Shown: positions 53,620 through 64,000, counted from the first letter of the stretch. The stretch: DNA of 64,000 nucleotides from Macrostomum hystrix (GCA_950097015.1 CATNEN010000038.1:31334501-31398500); one strand, 5' to 3'. A program made the numbers and translations. The notes: generated by a model from the sequence alone, not told the origin.

Positions 53620-53790
53620 TTATCCAATGCTGACATCTTTTGACCCGGCATAATCAACCGGATCATCATAATCCACAGATGGGTTGCTCTTGAGAAAGTT
53701 GGCCAACTGATTCGATGACAGGCTGGAGTTGACAGAGCGCCGGTCAAACTCCGCCTCCAGGCCCATGCGGAAGGCGTTCACCACACGAAC
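53620..53790 (-). CDS. ATP2B: Alternative terminal exon B of the Ca2+ ATPase
   Basis: Acceptor TCACTCCCAG, then 56 codons and stop TAA (53620-53622). It begins [20 protein letters not shown], a calmodulin-binding-type amphipathic helix, and goes on to an acidic [11 protein letters not shown] tail ending DVSIG. Phase 0 matches the donor after LQTQ at 58795. Because exon A also carries a stop, A and B are alternatives. Confidence 0.85.
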   Translation of the reverse strand, partial: VRVVNAFRMGLEAEFDRRSVNSSLSSNQLANFLKSNPSVDYDDPVDYAGSKDVSIG

Positions 53791-56700
53791 CTGGGAGTGA
53801 TTTTGAAGAACTCAAACATGGTCGAATTAAAGTGATTGGATGTGTGTGTGTCTGGCAAAGGACTTGTACATTCCGTTGCAGAGAGTTTGTACTATAAGCG
53901 TTATTTGAATTATGAACTAGCTACTCGTATCTGTAGACAGCTATTTGATGTACAATAGAATACAACACAAAATATTTTTTACTCTTTGTTTTAATGGAAA
54001 CAATCACAAGAGGTGGGGGTTCGTATTAAATGGAAATGATTTCAAATTTCATCAATTTACATGATCTAATTTCGTGAGTATTAAAAGTATTATATTGCAT
54101 ACTGAAAGCCAAATCCGGTAATGCAATCAACATGATTGATCAATCATTAATTTCTCTAAATGTAAATTTCTGCCATTGCCATTGCTGCGCCTTCTAGCTA
54201 TTAGCTTAATCACCTTTTATTGAAAAATAAATATTATTGTGTCCTTAACCAGCTCAGACTAGTGGAGTCTCCACCAGCCGCATCTGCTGCATCTGCTGCA
54301 ACTGCTGCCGTTTCTGCTGCGACTGCGTTGAGTGATCAGCCGACTTTGATGCTGTTAATTCTACAGCGACGGTTGAGCAGTCCAGAGAGCGACTGGCAGT
54401 GGCGGCGGCAGCGGCTGCTGCGGCAGCTTGCCTGTACTCAGCCACTGGCTGCGTGTGCGACCTGCCGTAGCGCTGGCGGCGCAATTCCAAGAAATCGCGC
54501 CTAGTCTCCAAGTCGTCCAGGGTGCTCTTGAAAGCCCGGACAACGCGTAGCTGGTTTTTGGCATAGTTATATAATTGCATTTTATTGTAATTAATTTCAT
54601 TAGAATTTACCGAGGCTTCTAAATAAACAAAGGCGCATGTCAACTAATATATATTTTGTTAAAATGGTAGGGTGAGTAAAATATTTCAAATTCGCGAGTG
54701 ATTTCGTTTCGTAACTTTTTTCAATTAGATAATTGATATTCAACCCATTGCCATGAAAATCCAAAACTCGCTAAGATTTCCGCTTTATCCGATGAAACAA
54801 CTTCCAGAATCATAAAACATCGCGGCATCGTTATATGACTCAACGATTCTCGTATCGGTCATTTGGTTTGGGAGCTTTCGTGAAGTAGGCAGTGGGTATA
54901 TTTGAAATACCCCCTTGGTCGTCGTTCTACTGTTAAACGAGATTGTACGCTCGTAGTCTCGAATATGGAGCTTTGAACTTCTGGTCGAGACGGAAAGGCT
55001 AGACACAGCCTTTGTACGAATCATTTTTATCCATGAATTAGTCATTTATGTCTTAAAGCCTATAATATTGAACAATTTAAAACATAAAAACTCTAATAAT
55101 AATTAATTAATTAATAATTGATTACACCTGCCCCAATAGGGTCAGATGTGCAGCCGACAGCACAGCCGCAGCTAATGCGCGGCGCATCTGAAAGCTGCGT
55201 ACGGCTGTGTTCTTAGTGAGGCAAATACTTTGGCACTATCGATCGAACGCAAAGTTACTTAGACTGTGGTTTACAAGACTATGACTGGGCGGATAGCTCA
55301 GTCAGTAAGGTGTCGGACTCTGGATCAGATGGTCCTGGGTTCGATTCCCGACCTAGTCTAGAACTATTCGTGCAACAAACAAAGCTGCTTTGCCCTGATG
55401 TGCACACAGTCTACTCAGCTGCAAATGAGTACCGACTGATGTGCTCACAGTCTACTCAGCTGCAAATGAGTACCGACATTTCGTCGGGTAATAATGATTC
55501 CGGCTGGTGTGGAATAATGCAGCTCTGTGCGGCAATTCAGTGGGGTTTGGATGCTGCCGATATGTATCGAAAAATAAATTCTATTGCTGTCACGCGGCTG
55601 TCAACCGGTGTCCAAGAGAGCCGGGGATTACATTAGGTGTGCAGTCCCCTCCTGCTAGTGTGCTTGACACACAACACCTGCACTGGCCCTTGAGTTTATA
55701 GTGTCAAATTGTTATTACATGAGTATGCAATAATCATGTAACTGATTAAAGCAAAAACTAAGTTGCTATCAACTAGAATTCTGAGAATTCAATTATATAT
55801 TTTAAAAAGGGGGAGAAGGAGAGATTTCATGCGGAAATTGAAATTTAGAAGGTTAAAGAAAAACAAAAGAAAAGTACAATAGTCAAGGCGATGTAAAAAG
55901 TCATTAACCTGCCAGCTAGACACATTCAAGTACGCGTGTACTACACTCCTAGCCTACTCCTGACACGCCTAGCCTACTCCTGACACTCCTAGCCTACTTC
56001 TCACACCCCTAGCCTACTCCTGACACTCCTTGCCTACTTCTCACACGCGTAGCCTACTTCTCACACCCCTAGCCTACTCCTGACACTCCTAGCCTACTCC
56101 TGACACGCCTAGCCTACTCCTGACACTCCTAGCCCACTCCTGACACTCCTAGCCCACTCCTGACACTCCTAGCCTACTCCTGACACCCCTAGCCTACTTC
56201 TCACACCCCTAGCCTACTCTTGACACTCCTAGCCTACTCCTGACACTCCTAGCCTACTTCTCACACCCCTAGACTACTCCTGACACGCCTAGCCTACTCC
56301 TGACACGCCTAGCCTACTCCTGACACGCCTAGCCTACTCCTGACACCCCTAGCTTACTCCTGACACCCCTAGCCTACTTCTCACACCCCTAGCCTACTCC
56401 TGACACTCCTAGCCTACTTCTCACACGCCTAGCCTACTCCTGACACCCCTAGCCTACTCCTGACACTCCTAGCTTACTCCTGACACCCCTAGCCTACTCA
56501 TGACACTATTAACCTACTCCTGACACTATTAATCTACTCCTGACACTATTAACTTACTCCTGACACTATTAACTTACTCCTGACACTATTAACCTTCTCC
56601 TGACACTATTAACCTAGCCCTGACACTATTAACCTACTCCTGACACCATTAACTTACTCCTGACACTATATTAACCTACTCCTGACACAATGAACCTACT

Positions 56701-59700
56701 CCTGACACTATTAACCTACTCCTGACACTATTAACCTACTCCTGACACTATTAACCTACTCTTGACACTATTAACTTACTCCTGACACTATTAACCTACT
56801 CCTGACACTATTAACCTACTCCTGACACTATTAACCTACTCCTGACACAATGAACCTACTCCTGACACTATTAACCTACTCCTGACACTATTAACCTACT
56901 CCTGACACTATTAACCTACTCCTGACACTATTAACCTACTCCTGACACTATTAACCTACTCCTGACACTATTAACCTACTCTTGACACTATTAACTTACT
57001 CCTGACACTATTAACCTACTCCTGACACTATTAACCTACTCCTGACACAATGAACCTACTCCTGACACTATTAACCTACTCCTGACACTATTAACCTACT
57101 CCTGACACTATTAACCTACTCCTGACACTATTAACCTACTCTTGACACTATTAACCTACTCCTGACACTATTAACCTACTCCTGACACAATGAACCTACT
57201 CCTGACACTATTAACCTACTCCTGACACTATTAACCTACTCCTGACACTATTAACCTACTCCTGACACAATGAACCTACTCCTGACACTATTAACCTACT
57301 CCTGACACTATTAACCTACTCCTGACACTATTAACCTACTCCTGACACTATTAACCTACTCTTGACACTATTAACCTACTCCTGACACTATTAACCTACT
57401 CCTGACACTATTAACCTACTCCTGACACTATTAACCTACTCTTGACACTATTAACCTACTCCTGACACTATTAACCTACTCCTGACGCACACGATTAACC
57501 TACTTCTTATAAACATTTCCATTTATATTACATAAAAACATTAAAATGGTTTTTAATACTGTCATGTCGACAAGCAACTACTACTAGTAGTGAGTAACGC
57601 TGTGCGCGATTATAACCTCGCTACATAAACATGTATGAAAAGTGTGCATAGAACTGAGAACTAATAATTACTGACACATTTCTAAGGCTAAGTCAGGTAG
57701 ACTAGGCATTTTTAAGAACTGTTAATATTATTAGCACTCACCGTTTGCATCTGCGGGTTAGTAGTGCATGCGAAAAATTGGTAAATTATTTAAAGCGCAG
57801 GTACTAAATTTAGGCCTTAATTTATCAATTTATCAATTTTAGGTTATTAAATTTCAGTGCCAGTCATCAAAACACTAGTGACAGGCGGCAGTCATTAAAG
57901 GACTTGTGAGAGGCGGCAGTCATTAGAGGAATCGTGATAGGCGGCAGTAATCAAATGATTGGGGAGAGGCGGCAGTCATCAAAGGACATGAGAGAGGTGG
58001 CAGTAATCAAATGATTGCGGAGAGGCGGCAGTCATCAAAGGACATGAGAGAGGCGGCAGTCATCAAAGGACATGAGAGAGGCGGTAGTCATCAAAGGACT
58101 AGTGAGAGGCGGCAGTAATCAAAGGACTTGTGAGAGGCGGCAGTAATCAAAGGACAGGAGAGAGGCGGCAGTAATCAAAGGACAGGAGAGAGGCGGCAGT
58201 AATCAAAGTACAGGAGAGAGGCGGCAGTAATCAAAGGACAGGAGAGAGGCGGCAGTAATCAAAGGACAGGAGAGAGGTGGCAGTAATCAAAGGACTTGTC
58301 AGAGGCGGCAGTAATCAAAGGACTTGTGAGAGGCGGCAGTAATCAAAGGACAGGAGAGAGGCGGCAGTAATCAAAGGACAGGAGAGAGGCGGCAGTAATC
58401 AAAGGACAGGAGAGAGGCGGCAGTAATCAAAGGACATGAGAGAGGCAGCAGTAATCAAAGGACTTGTGAGAGGCGGCAGTCCTTAGAGGACAGGAGAGAG
58501 GCGGCAGTCATCAAATGATTGGGGAGAGGCGGCAGTCATCAAAGGACATGAGAGAGGCGGCAGTCATCAAAGGACATGAGAGAGGCGGTAGTCATCAAAG
58601 GACTACTGAGAGGCGGCAGTCATCAAAGGACTTGTGAGAGGCGGCAGTCATCAAAGGACAGGAAAATGCGTTTCTTAAATTCTCAAATCCAAACTTCCAA
58701 CTGCCGTATAACATAATTATAAGAAAGTTAAAGCGGCATTTTAATTATTTTGTCATTCTACGCTCGTAGAGAGTGGAAGCTCACTATAATTTACCTGGGT
58801 TTGCAGCCTAGTCAAGCCGCGAATCCACAAAACCTGTCCCTTCTTGCTGATATCGGTCTCAACGTCAGTCAGGGAGCCCATTTGGTCGTATTGCTCGTCT
58901 TCAAGAATCTGATCGATCTCCTGCTCAGTGCTGCCGCCGATTTCCAGACAGGTGGGCAGGACGGAGATGGGAACGCTGATGACGAGCTGTAGAGCAGGAA
59001 TTTTTCAAGCCAGGTATTTTATAGGGGGTTTCAAATATTAGATGTTAGACATGTTAGATGTTAGACAAGTTAGATGTTAGACAAGTTAGAAGTTAGACAA
59101 GTTAGATTTGAGACAAGTTAGATGTTAGACAAGTTAGATGTTTGGGAATTTCGATTGCTGTGCAATTTGACATATGTGGATTTCATATGTTAGACGTGCA
59201 TCACTCTTTGCCAGGGTTACAAAAAAAACAGACCAGAATGAGAACCTACCTGATGCCAGACCAATGTACCGATGCCAAAGCACAGGCACCACATCCAATG
59301 GCTGAGTTCCAGTTGAGTTGTGCGAAACACCATGCCACCGTATTGGACAATGAGAATCTGGTGTTAGTGAGGTGGCAAATTAATTCAGTGTTTTACCTAT
59401 AGTTACATTCTTTTGCATTGTCTCTGCGGCTGTGCCCCAAAATGCATGTGGCCTCGCCGCGGAATCGAGCTCAGGGACCTTGGTGCGAGACACAGACGCG
59501 TCAGACCGCTCTTCCACTGCCACTGCCGCTGATTGTGATTACCTGAAGCACAAAGGTGCTAATCCAAATGAGGACAAAAAGCAGGTTCCGTTGCAGACCG
59601 GAGAACACATTCCTCTGATTGTGTATCTTCCTGGCGTTCACCTCGTTGAATAGCGTCATGAGGACGAAAGCGTTGAAGATGGCTGTGAAGTGTTCGGTAG

Positions 59701-62700
59701 GCACCCGGCTGCCCAGTTCAAGCGGCGTGTCAATCAGTTTGTCGCCAGCGAATAAAAGTGCAAAAGTGATTGTGAGCTGGTAGATTGCGTTGCCAATAAT
59801 GTTACGCAGCATGGTAGTGTCAATCAACGGTTTTGTCCGACCGTACGGCCTGCGCTCCAATAACTCGTCATTTGGTAGCTCGGTGGCCAGGGCTAGAGAG
59901 GCCAGGGTATCCATGATCAGGTTCACCCACAGCATCTGGATAGCTCTCAGCGGGGTGTCCTGTTATGTAGATGCGTAATTATTACAAAAAATATTCATTT
60001 TAAAACTAAAATCTTTTGGCGAACTCATTTGTCCTCATTTTGAAATCAACCAGATGATCTAGAAACCTACCTGGCGATCTTGAAACCTTAACTGACAATT
60101 AAAGAATCTAACAGACAATCAAGGAATCTACCAGAAACTAGAAACGTATGAGACAATTTAGAAACCTACCAGATGATCGGAAAACCTACCAGATGAACTG
60201 GAATCCTACTAGATTATTCAGAAACCTACCAAATGAACTAGAAACCTACCAGACGATCTAAAAGCCGACCAGATGATCAAGAAACCCTACCAGATGATCT
60301 AGAAACCCTACCAGATTAACTAGAAACCTACCAGACGATCTAGGAATCTACCAGACGATCTAGAAACCTACCAGACGATCTTGAAACCTACCAGACGATA
60401 TTGAAACCTACCAGATAAACTAGAAACCTACCAGACGATTTAGAAACCTACCAGATAATCTAGAAAACTACCAAATGATCTAGAAACCTACTAGGCAATC
60501 AGGAAAGCCACCAGACACTCCTGAAACAAGCAACAAAAACTCACTGTGATCACGCATGCGCTGAAAACGGCCACAACAACGGCGACCACGTTAACAGTGA
60601 GTTGAAATTGCAGAAACTTTGATATCGAATCGTAGACATTTCGGCCCCACATGACCGCTTTCACAATGCTAGAAAAATTGTCATCCGTTAGAATGATGTC
60701 GGAGGCCTCCTTCGCCACGTCCGTGCCCTGGATACCCATGGCGAAGCCGACATCCGCCTTCTTCAGAGCCGGACCGTCGTTTGTACCGTCGCCAGTGACT
60801 GCGACAACTTCTCGACTAGCCGATAGGCGCGAAGCGATGATGCCAGAGACCAGGGTGTACTTGTCCTGCGGCGAGGAGCGGGCCAGAACGCGCAGACGAG
60901 GCCAGACTTGGTCGAAGCGCTCCTGAGTTACCTGCCAGTATGGACAGGTGAAAAGGCGACCTCTTTAAATGCTTACATCGCATGTAGGACAGAAATGAGA
61001 GAAAAGAGGCTGAGAGGACAATAGAGATCAAGAGGATGCAGGGGAAGAGGAAAGAGGGGAAGAGGATGGAATTAGAATTGTTACCTGTCCAGTAACCGGA
61101 TCCCGGATCTGTCTATTGAACTCGCGGCCCTCCAGCACCAGGAAATTGTCGCCAGGTTGCAGGATGCCGCACTTGCCAGCAATGGACCTGGCCGTGTTGA
61201 CGTTGTCGCCGGTAACCATGCGGACGCAGATTCCTGCCGCTTGGCATTTGCGAATCGCCAAGGGTACTTCGGGCCTGACTGGGTCCTCGATGCCCAAGAT
61301 GCCGATGCAGGTGAGACGAGACACCACCTGGTGTTTAGGGCGAAGGTAAAATGTTCCTAAACTTGGGATTTCCTGAACTTGGGATTTCCTGAACTTGGGA
61401 TTTCCTGAACTTGGGATTTCCTGAACTTAGGATTTCCTGAACTTGAGATTTCCTGAACTCGGGATTTACTGAAATAGGGATATTCTCAAGCTGGGATTTC
61501 CTCAAGCTGGGATTTCCTCAGGCTGGGATTTTGTTTCGAAATTAATACGATTATTACTGAAAATTTTAAAATCTTCCCTGAGAGATAGCTTCGACTTCGA
61601 CCAGCTGCAAGAGCCGTCACTTTGGTTTCCTAATCAATATAGCTATAGTCGCATTGTTTCACCTGATCCTCCGAGTCCCAGTCGGGCTGCGGATCGTGCG
61701 GACCGAACTCACGGTAGGCCACAGCGATGGTTCGCAATCCGTCGCTGGCCATTGGGTCGATGACGCGTCTGACTACCTGAAATTTGAGAATGGGTAAGGC
61801 TTCTTGAGTATAACTTTTCTGTTTATACATAATAGCTTTTACTTAAAAGCGTCGTCCTTTTTTAGTGTCGTCACTTTTTAGGCGTCGTCACTTCAAAGCA
61901 TCGTCACCTTTAAGCGTCGTCACTTTTCAAAGCGTCGTCTTTTCAAAGCGTCGTCTTTTCAAAGCGTCGCAACTTCAAAGCGTCCTCAATTTTTTAAGCG
62001 TCGTCACTTTTTTAAGCGTTTTCACTTCAAAACGTCGTCTTTACAAAGCGTCGTCACTTCAAAGCGTCGTCACTTTTTCAAGCATCGTCACTTCGCTGCG
62101 TCATCTTAATAAAGAGTCGTCTTTTCAAAGCGTCGTCTTTTCAAAGCGTCGTCTTTTCAAAGCGTCGTCTTTTCAAAGCGTCGTCTTTTCAAAGCGTCGT
62201 CACTTCAAAGCGTCGTCACTTTTTAAAAGTCGTCACTTTTTCAAGCGTCGTCCCTTCAAAGCGTCGTCACTTCAAAGCGTCGTCTTTTCAAAGCGTAGTC
62301 TTTTCAAAGCGTCGTCTTTTCAAAGCGTCGTCTTTTCAAAGCGTCGTCTTTTCAAAGCGTCGTCTTTTCAAAGCGTCGTCTTTTCAAAGCGTCGTCTTTT
62401 CAAAGCGTCGTCTTTTCAAAGCGTCGTCACTTTTTCAAAGCGTCGTCTTTTCAAAGCGTCGTCTTTTCAAAGCGTCGTCTTTTCAAAGCGTCGTCACTTT
62501 TTCAAAGCGTCGTCTTTTCAAAGCGTCGTCTTTTCAAAGCGTCGTCTTTTCAAAGCGTCGTCTTTTCAAAGCGTCGTCTTTTCAAAGCGTCGTCTTTTCA
62601 AAGCGTCGTCTTTTCAAAGCGTCGTCTTTTCAAAGCGTCGTCTTTTCAAAGCGTCGTCTTTTCAAAACGTCGCAACTTCAAAGCGTCCTCAATTTTTTAA

Positions 62701-63664
62701 GCGTCGTCACTTTTTTAAGCGTTGTCACTTCAAAACGTCGTCTTTACAAAGCGTCGTCACTTCAAAGCGTCGTCACTTTTTCAAGCATCGTCACTTTGCT
62801 GCGTCATCTTAATAAAGATTCGTCTTTTTAAAGCGTCGTCTTTTCAAAGGGTCGTCTTTTCAAAGCGTCGTCTTTTCAAAGCGTCGTCACTTCAAAGCGT
62901 CGTCTTTTCAAAGCGTCGTCACTTCAAAGCGTCGTCACTTCAAAGCGTCGTCTTTTCAAAGCGTCGTCACTTCAAAGCGTCGTCACTTTTTAAAAGTCGT
63001 CACTTTTTCAAGCGTCGTCCCTTCAAAGCGTCGTCACTTCAAAGCGTCATCTTTTCAAAGCGTAGTCTTTTCAAAGCGTCGTCTTTTCAAAGCGTCGTCA
63101 CTTTTTCAAAGCGTCGTCTTTTCAAAGCGTCGTCTTTTCAAAGCGTCGTCTTTTCAAAGCGTCGTCTTTTCAAAGCGTCGTCTTTTCAAAGCGTCGTCAC
63201 TTCAAAGCGTCGCCACTTTTTAAAAGTCGTCACTTTTTCAAGCGTCGTCCCTTCAAAGCATCGTCACTTCATAGCGTAGTCAATTTAAAGAGTCGTCACT
63301 TCAAAGCGTCGTTACATCCGAGCGGCATCACTTAAAAACAGGATCATGTCACGCGCACCTGCTCTTGCTCCTGACGGCCGAACGGGCGCTGCTCGCCCTC
63401 TGAATCTAGCAGGCACACACACTTGGCCAACACCATTTCGGCGGCACCCTTGCAATAGAGAGTAAAACCGCCGTCGGGTCGTTTCACAACCGTTGTCATG
63501 GATTTTCGCACCGAATTGAATGTGTAAACATGATGAATCGCCTCCGGTGGTGCTTGGCTTCGAAATTCCTCGTAGTGCCGGCCAAGCTCCAGGACGAGTC
63601 CAAGAAGAGCACACTCGGTCTTGTTGCCAACCTGTTTGGGAAACTCGTTTGGCTTCTCTGCGGC
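53620..63664 (-). CDS. ATP2B: Plasma-membrane Ca2+-transporting ATPase, 3' part
   Basis: A P-type pump that exports Ca2+ and is activated by calmodulin. The 5' part lies beyond the window. Exons, all phase 0 and multiples of three: 63359-63664, 61663-61776, 61085-61327, 60545-60931, 59543-59959, 59250-59357 and 58795-58986, then a terminal exon (54254-54550 or 53620-53790). Motifs in order: [22 protein letters not shown] and KGAAEMVL (nucleotide domain); [22 protein letters not shown] and [32 protein letters not shown]5 [16 protein letters not shown]6 [18 protein letters not shown]; later TM helices; and [14 protein letters not shown] just before the calmodulin-binding region. The DKTGT phosphorylation site should be upstream. 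Most longer introns carry minisatellites. Confidence 0.96.
54254..54550 (-). CDS. ATP2B: Alternative terminal exon A of the Ca2+ ATPase
   Basis: Acceptor AAAAACCAG, then 98 codons and stop TGA (54254-54256). It begins [20 protein letters not shown], which matches the calmodulin-binding helix of animal pumps (I/L-R-V-V-x-A-F). A Gln/Ala-rich tail follows and ends VETPLV. Phase 0 fits the donor at 58795. Confidence 0.88.
   Translation of the reverse strand, partial: LRVVRAFKSTLDDLETRRDFLELRRQRYGRSHTQPVAEYRQAAAAAAAAATASRSLDCSTVAVELTASKSADHSTQSQQKRQQLQQMQQMRLVETPLV
55128..55187 (-). CDS. Possible 20-codon cassette exon of the Ca2+ ATPase
   Basis: A 60-nt open segment with acceptor GCAGCTTTCAG and donor CAG/GTGTAA, phase 0, encoding [20 protein letters not shown]. 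It lies in the long intron before the alternative terminal exons. The size and sites fit an optional exon, but the peptide has no known match and it could be chance. Confidence 0.25.
55283..55690 (+). mobile_element. tRNA-headed SINE-like element with Gln(CTG)-like head
   Basis: A 76-nt tRNA-like head at 55283-55358: acceptor GACTGGG/CCTAGTC, A box TAGCTCAGTCAG, an anticodon loop CTCTGGA (anticodon CTG) and B box GGTTCGATTCC. The acceptor is out of register by about three bases and the D stem is poor, so it is unlikely to be a working tRNA. The unrelated body that follows holds two tandem copies of a roughly 41-bp segment (GTCTACTCAGCTGCAAATGA, 55395-55476). The 3' limit is uncertain. It lies in the last large Ca2+ ATPase intron. 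Confidence 0.6.
55940..57500. repeat. 20-bp minisatellite, two blocks, in a Ca2+ ATPase intron
   Basis: About 77 copies of a 20-bp unit. Block 1 (to about 56500) is CCTAGCCTACTCCTGACACT; block 2 is TTAACCTACTCCTGACACTA. CCTACTCCTGACAC is constant across both. Inside block 2, recurrent ACACAATGAACC and ACTCTTGAC variants mark a higher-order pattern of several units. Confidence 0.97.
57860..58665. repeat. 28-bp minisatellite in the same Ca2+ ATPase intron
   Basis: About 29 copies of a unit of about 28 bp with AGAGGCGGCAGTAATCAAAG as core and GACAGGAG, GACTTGTG or GACATGAG as variable spacer. It lies about 360 bp from the 20-bp array in the same intron. Confidence 0.95.
59035..59142. repeat. 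16-bp minisatellite in a Ca2+ ATPase intron
   Basis: About six copies of GTTAGATGTTAGACAA in the intron 58987-59249. Confidence 0.9.
59415..59525 (-). mobile_element. tRNA-like SINE copy making up most of a Ca2+ ATPase intron
   Basis: The minus strand carries AGTGGAAGAGCGGTCTGACG, CTCGCACCAAGGTCC and GAGCTCGATTCCGCGG, the same head as at 31787, then TTTTGGGGCACAG. It occupies about 110 of the 185 bp of intron 59358-59542 and starts about 15 bases after the donor. Confidence 0.75.
60050..60510. repeat. 20-bp minisatellite in a Ca2+ ATPase intron
   Basis: About 22 copies of GAAACCTACCAGACGATCTA with many point variants (GATGATC, GATAATC, GATGAAC) in intron 59960-60544. More divergent than the other arrays, so probably older. 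Confidence 0.93.
61355..61535. repeat. 16-bp minisatellite in a Ca2+ ATPase intron
   Basis: About 11 copies of GAACTTGGGATTTCCT, the last three drifting to CAAGCTGGGATTTCCT, in intron 61328-61662. Confidence 0.93.
61850..63330. repeat. 16-bp minisatellite in a Ca2+ ATPase intron
   Basis: Roughly 85 copies of CAAAGCGTCGTCTTTT with CACTT and CACTTTTT variants. A longer segment (about 61970-62290 and 62665-63060, including CTGCGTCATCTTAATAAAGA) is repeated, so the array has grown partly by large duplications. It fills most of intron 61777-63358. Confidence 0.96.
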
Positions 63665-63724
63665 CTGAAAGCAGAACAATTGTGAGGATTTTTTGTGAAA
63701 GATAGTGAGCATTTTTTCGAAAAA

Positions 63725-63930
63725 TTGTCGATGTTACGAGATTTTGGATTCTACGAGATCGTCGATTCAACGAGATCGACGAATTTAAAAGATCGACGAA
63801 TTTAAAAGATCCTCAAATTTAAGAAATCGACGAATTTTAAAGATGGACGAGTTTAAGAAATCGACGAAATCAAAAGATCGTCAAATTTAAGAGATCGACG
63901 AATTTTTAAAGCCGACGAATTTTAACAAAT
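63725..63930. repeat. 17-bp minisatellite upstream of the first visible Ca2+ ATPase exon
   Basis: Degenerate copies of GATCGACGAATTTAAAA in the intron preceding exon 63359-63664. The array fades out near the window end. Confidence 0.85.
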
Positions 63931-64000
63931 TAAAAAATTAAAATTTGAAAATATCCTACTTTTACATTGCACTTCAGTAGTATAAATAAAATTAAAAAAT

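Noticed and set aside
55283-55358. Functional tRNA-Gln(CTG) gene
   Set aside because: The acceptor stem is out of register, the D stem has mismatches and there is a T-stem mismatch; the following body looks like a SINE.
55940-57500. CRISPR-like regular array
   Set aside because: Units are contiguous near-identical tandem copies without unique spacers, in a eukaryotic intron; it is a minisatellite.
61865-63279. 315- and 185-codon frames with [11 protein letters not shown]-like repeats
   Set aside because: They come from the 16-bp array in a Ca2+ ATPase intron, on the strand opposite to the gene.

Overview
The window is nuclear DNA of an invertebrate animal. It carries intron-containing genes for typical metazoan proteins: mitochondrial EF-Tu, a PKNOX/Prep TALE homeobox protein, a plasma-membrane Ca2+ ATPase and PET117. 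It also holds a Ty3/Gypsy element, a DD34D mariner, non-LTR retrotransposon debris and tRNA-headed SINE-like repeats. Sequence alone does not fix the species. Intergenic DNA is AT-rich and unusually rich in the palindrome TAGGCCTA.

Layout. 0.4-9.1 kb: a complete, young Ty3/Gypsy retrotransposon with near-identical LTRs and one long gag-pol frame. 10.2-13.7 kb (minus): a complete four-exon mitochondrial EF-Tu gene in which all three introns are packed with minisatellites. 14.9-16.1 kb: a decayed non-LTR reverse transcriptase. 17.9-20.3 kb: inverted repeats, hairpins and a hAT-like MITE. 20.8 kb: PET117. 22.8 kb: a non-LTR 3' end. 24.4-27.4 kb: a 1010-residue orphan protein with two copies of a roughly 245-residue RRM-like module. 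27.9-29.2 kb: a dead mariner. 29.9-31.0 kb: a secreted protein with a Cys-rich and a lectin-like region. 31.8-32.2 kb: a head-to-head pair of tRNA-like SINEs. 32.9-35.4 kb: three tandem paralogues resembling the bacterial YbaY/YscW family. 37.4 kb: a small single-pass membrane protein. 36.5-41.3 kb: three large minisatellites. 41.5-44.7 kb (minus): the PKNOX-type gene. 48.3-49.4 kb: a DUF4806-type nuclear protein. 53.6-63.7 kb (minus, continuing beyond the window): the 3' part of a plasma-membrane Ca2+ ATPase with two alternative calmodulin-binding terminal exons.

The most striking theme is the minisatellites. Almost every intron longer than about 250 bp in EF-Tu, PKNOX and the Ca2+ ATPase carries its own tandem array (units of about 16-35 bp), and units in introns of unrelated genes share recognisable cores. 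Some short introns instead contain a tRNA-like SINE. Intron content here therefore looks like a population of related tandem repeats and small mobile elements rather than unique sequence.

Gene models were built by hand from splice signals, reading-phase sums and family knowledge. No database search was run, so family names rest on motif recognition.
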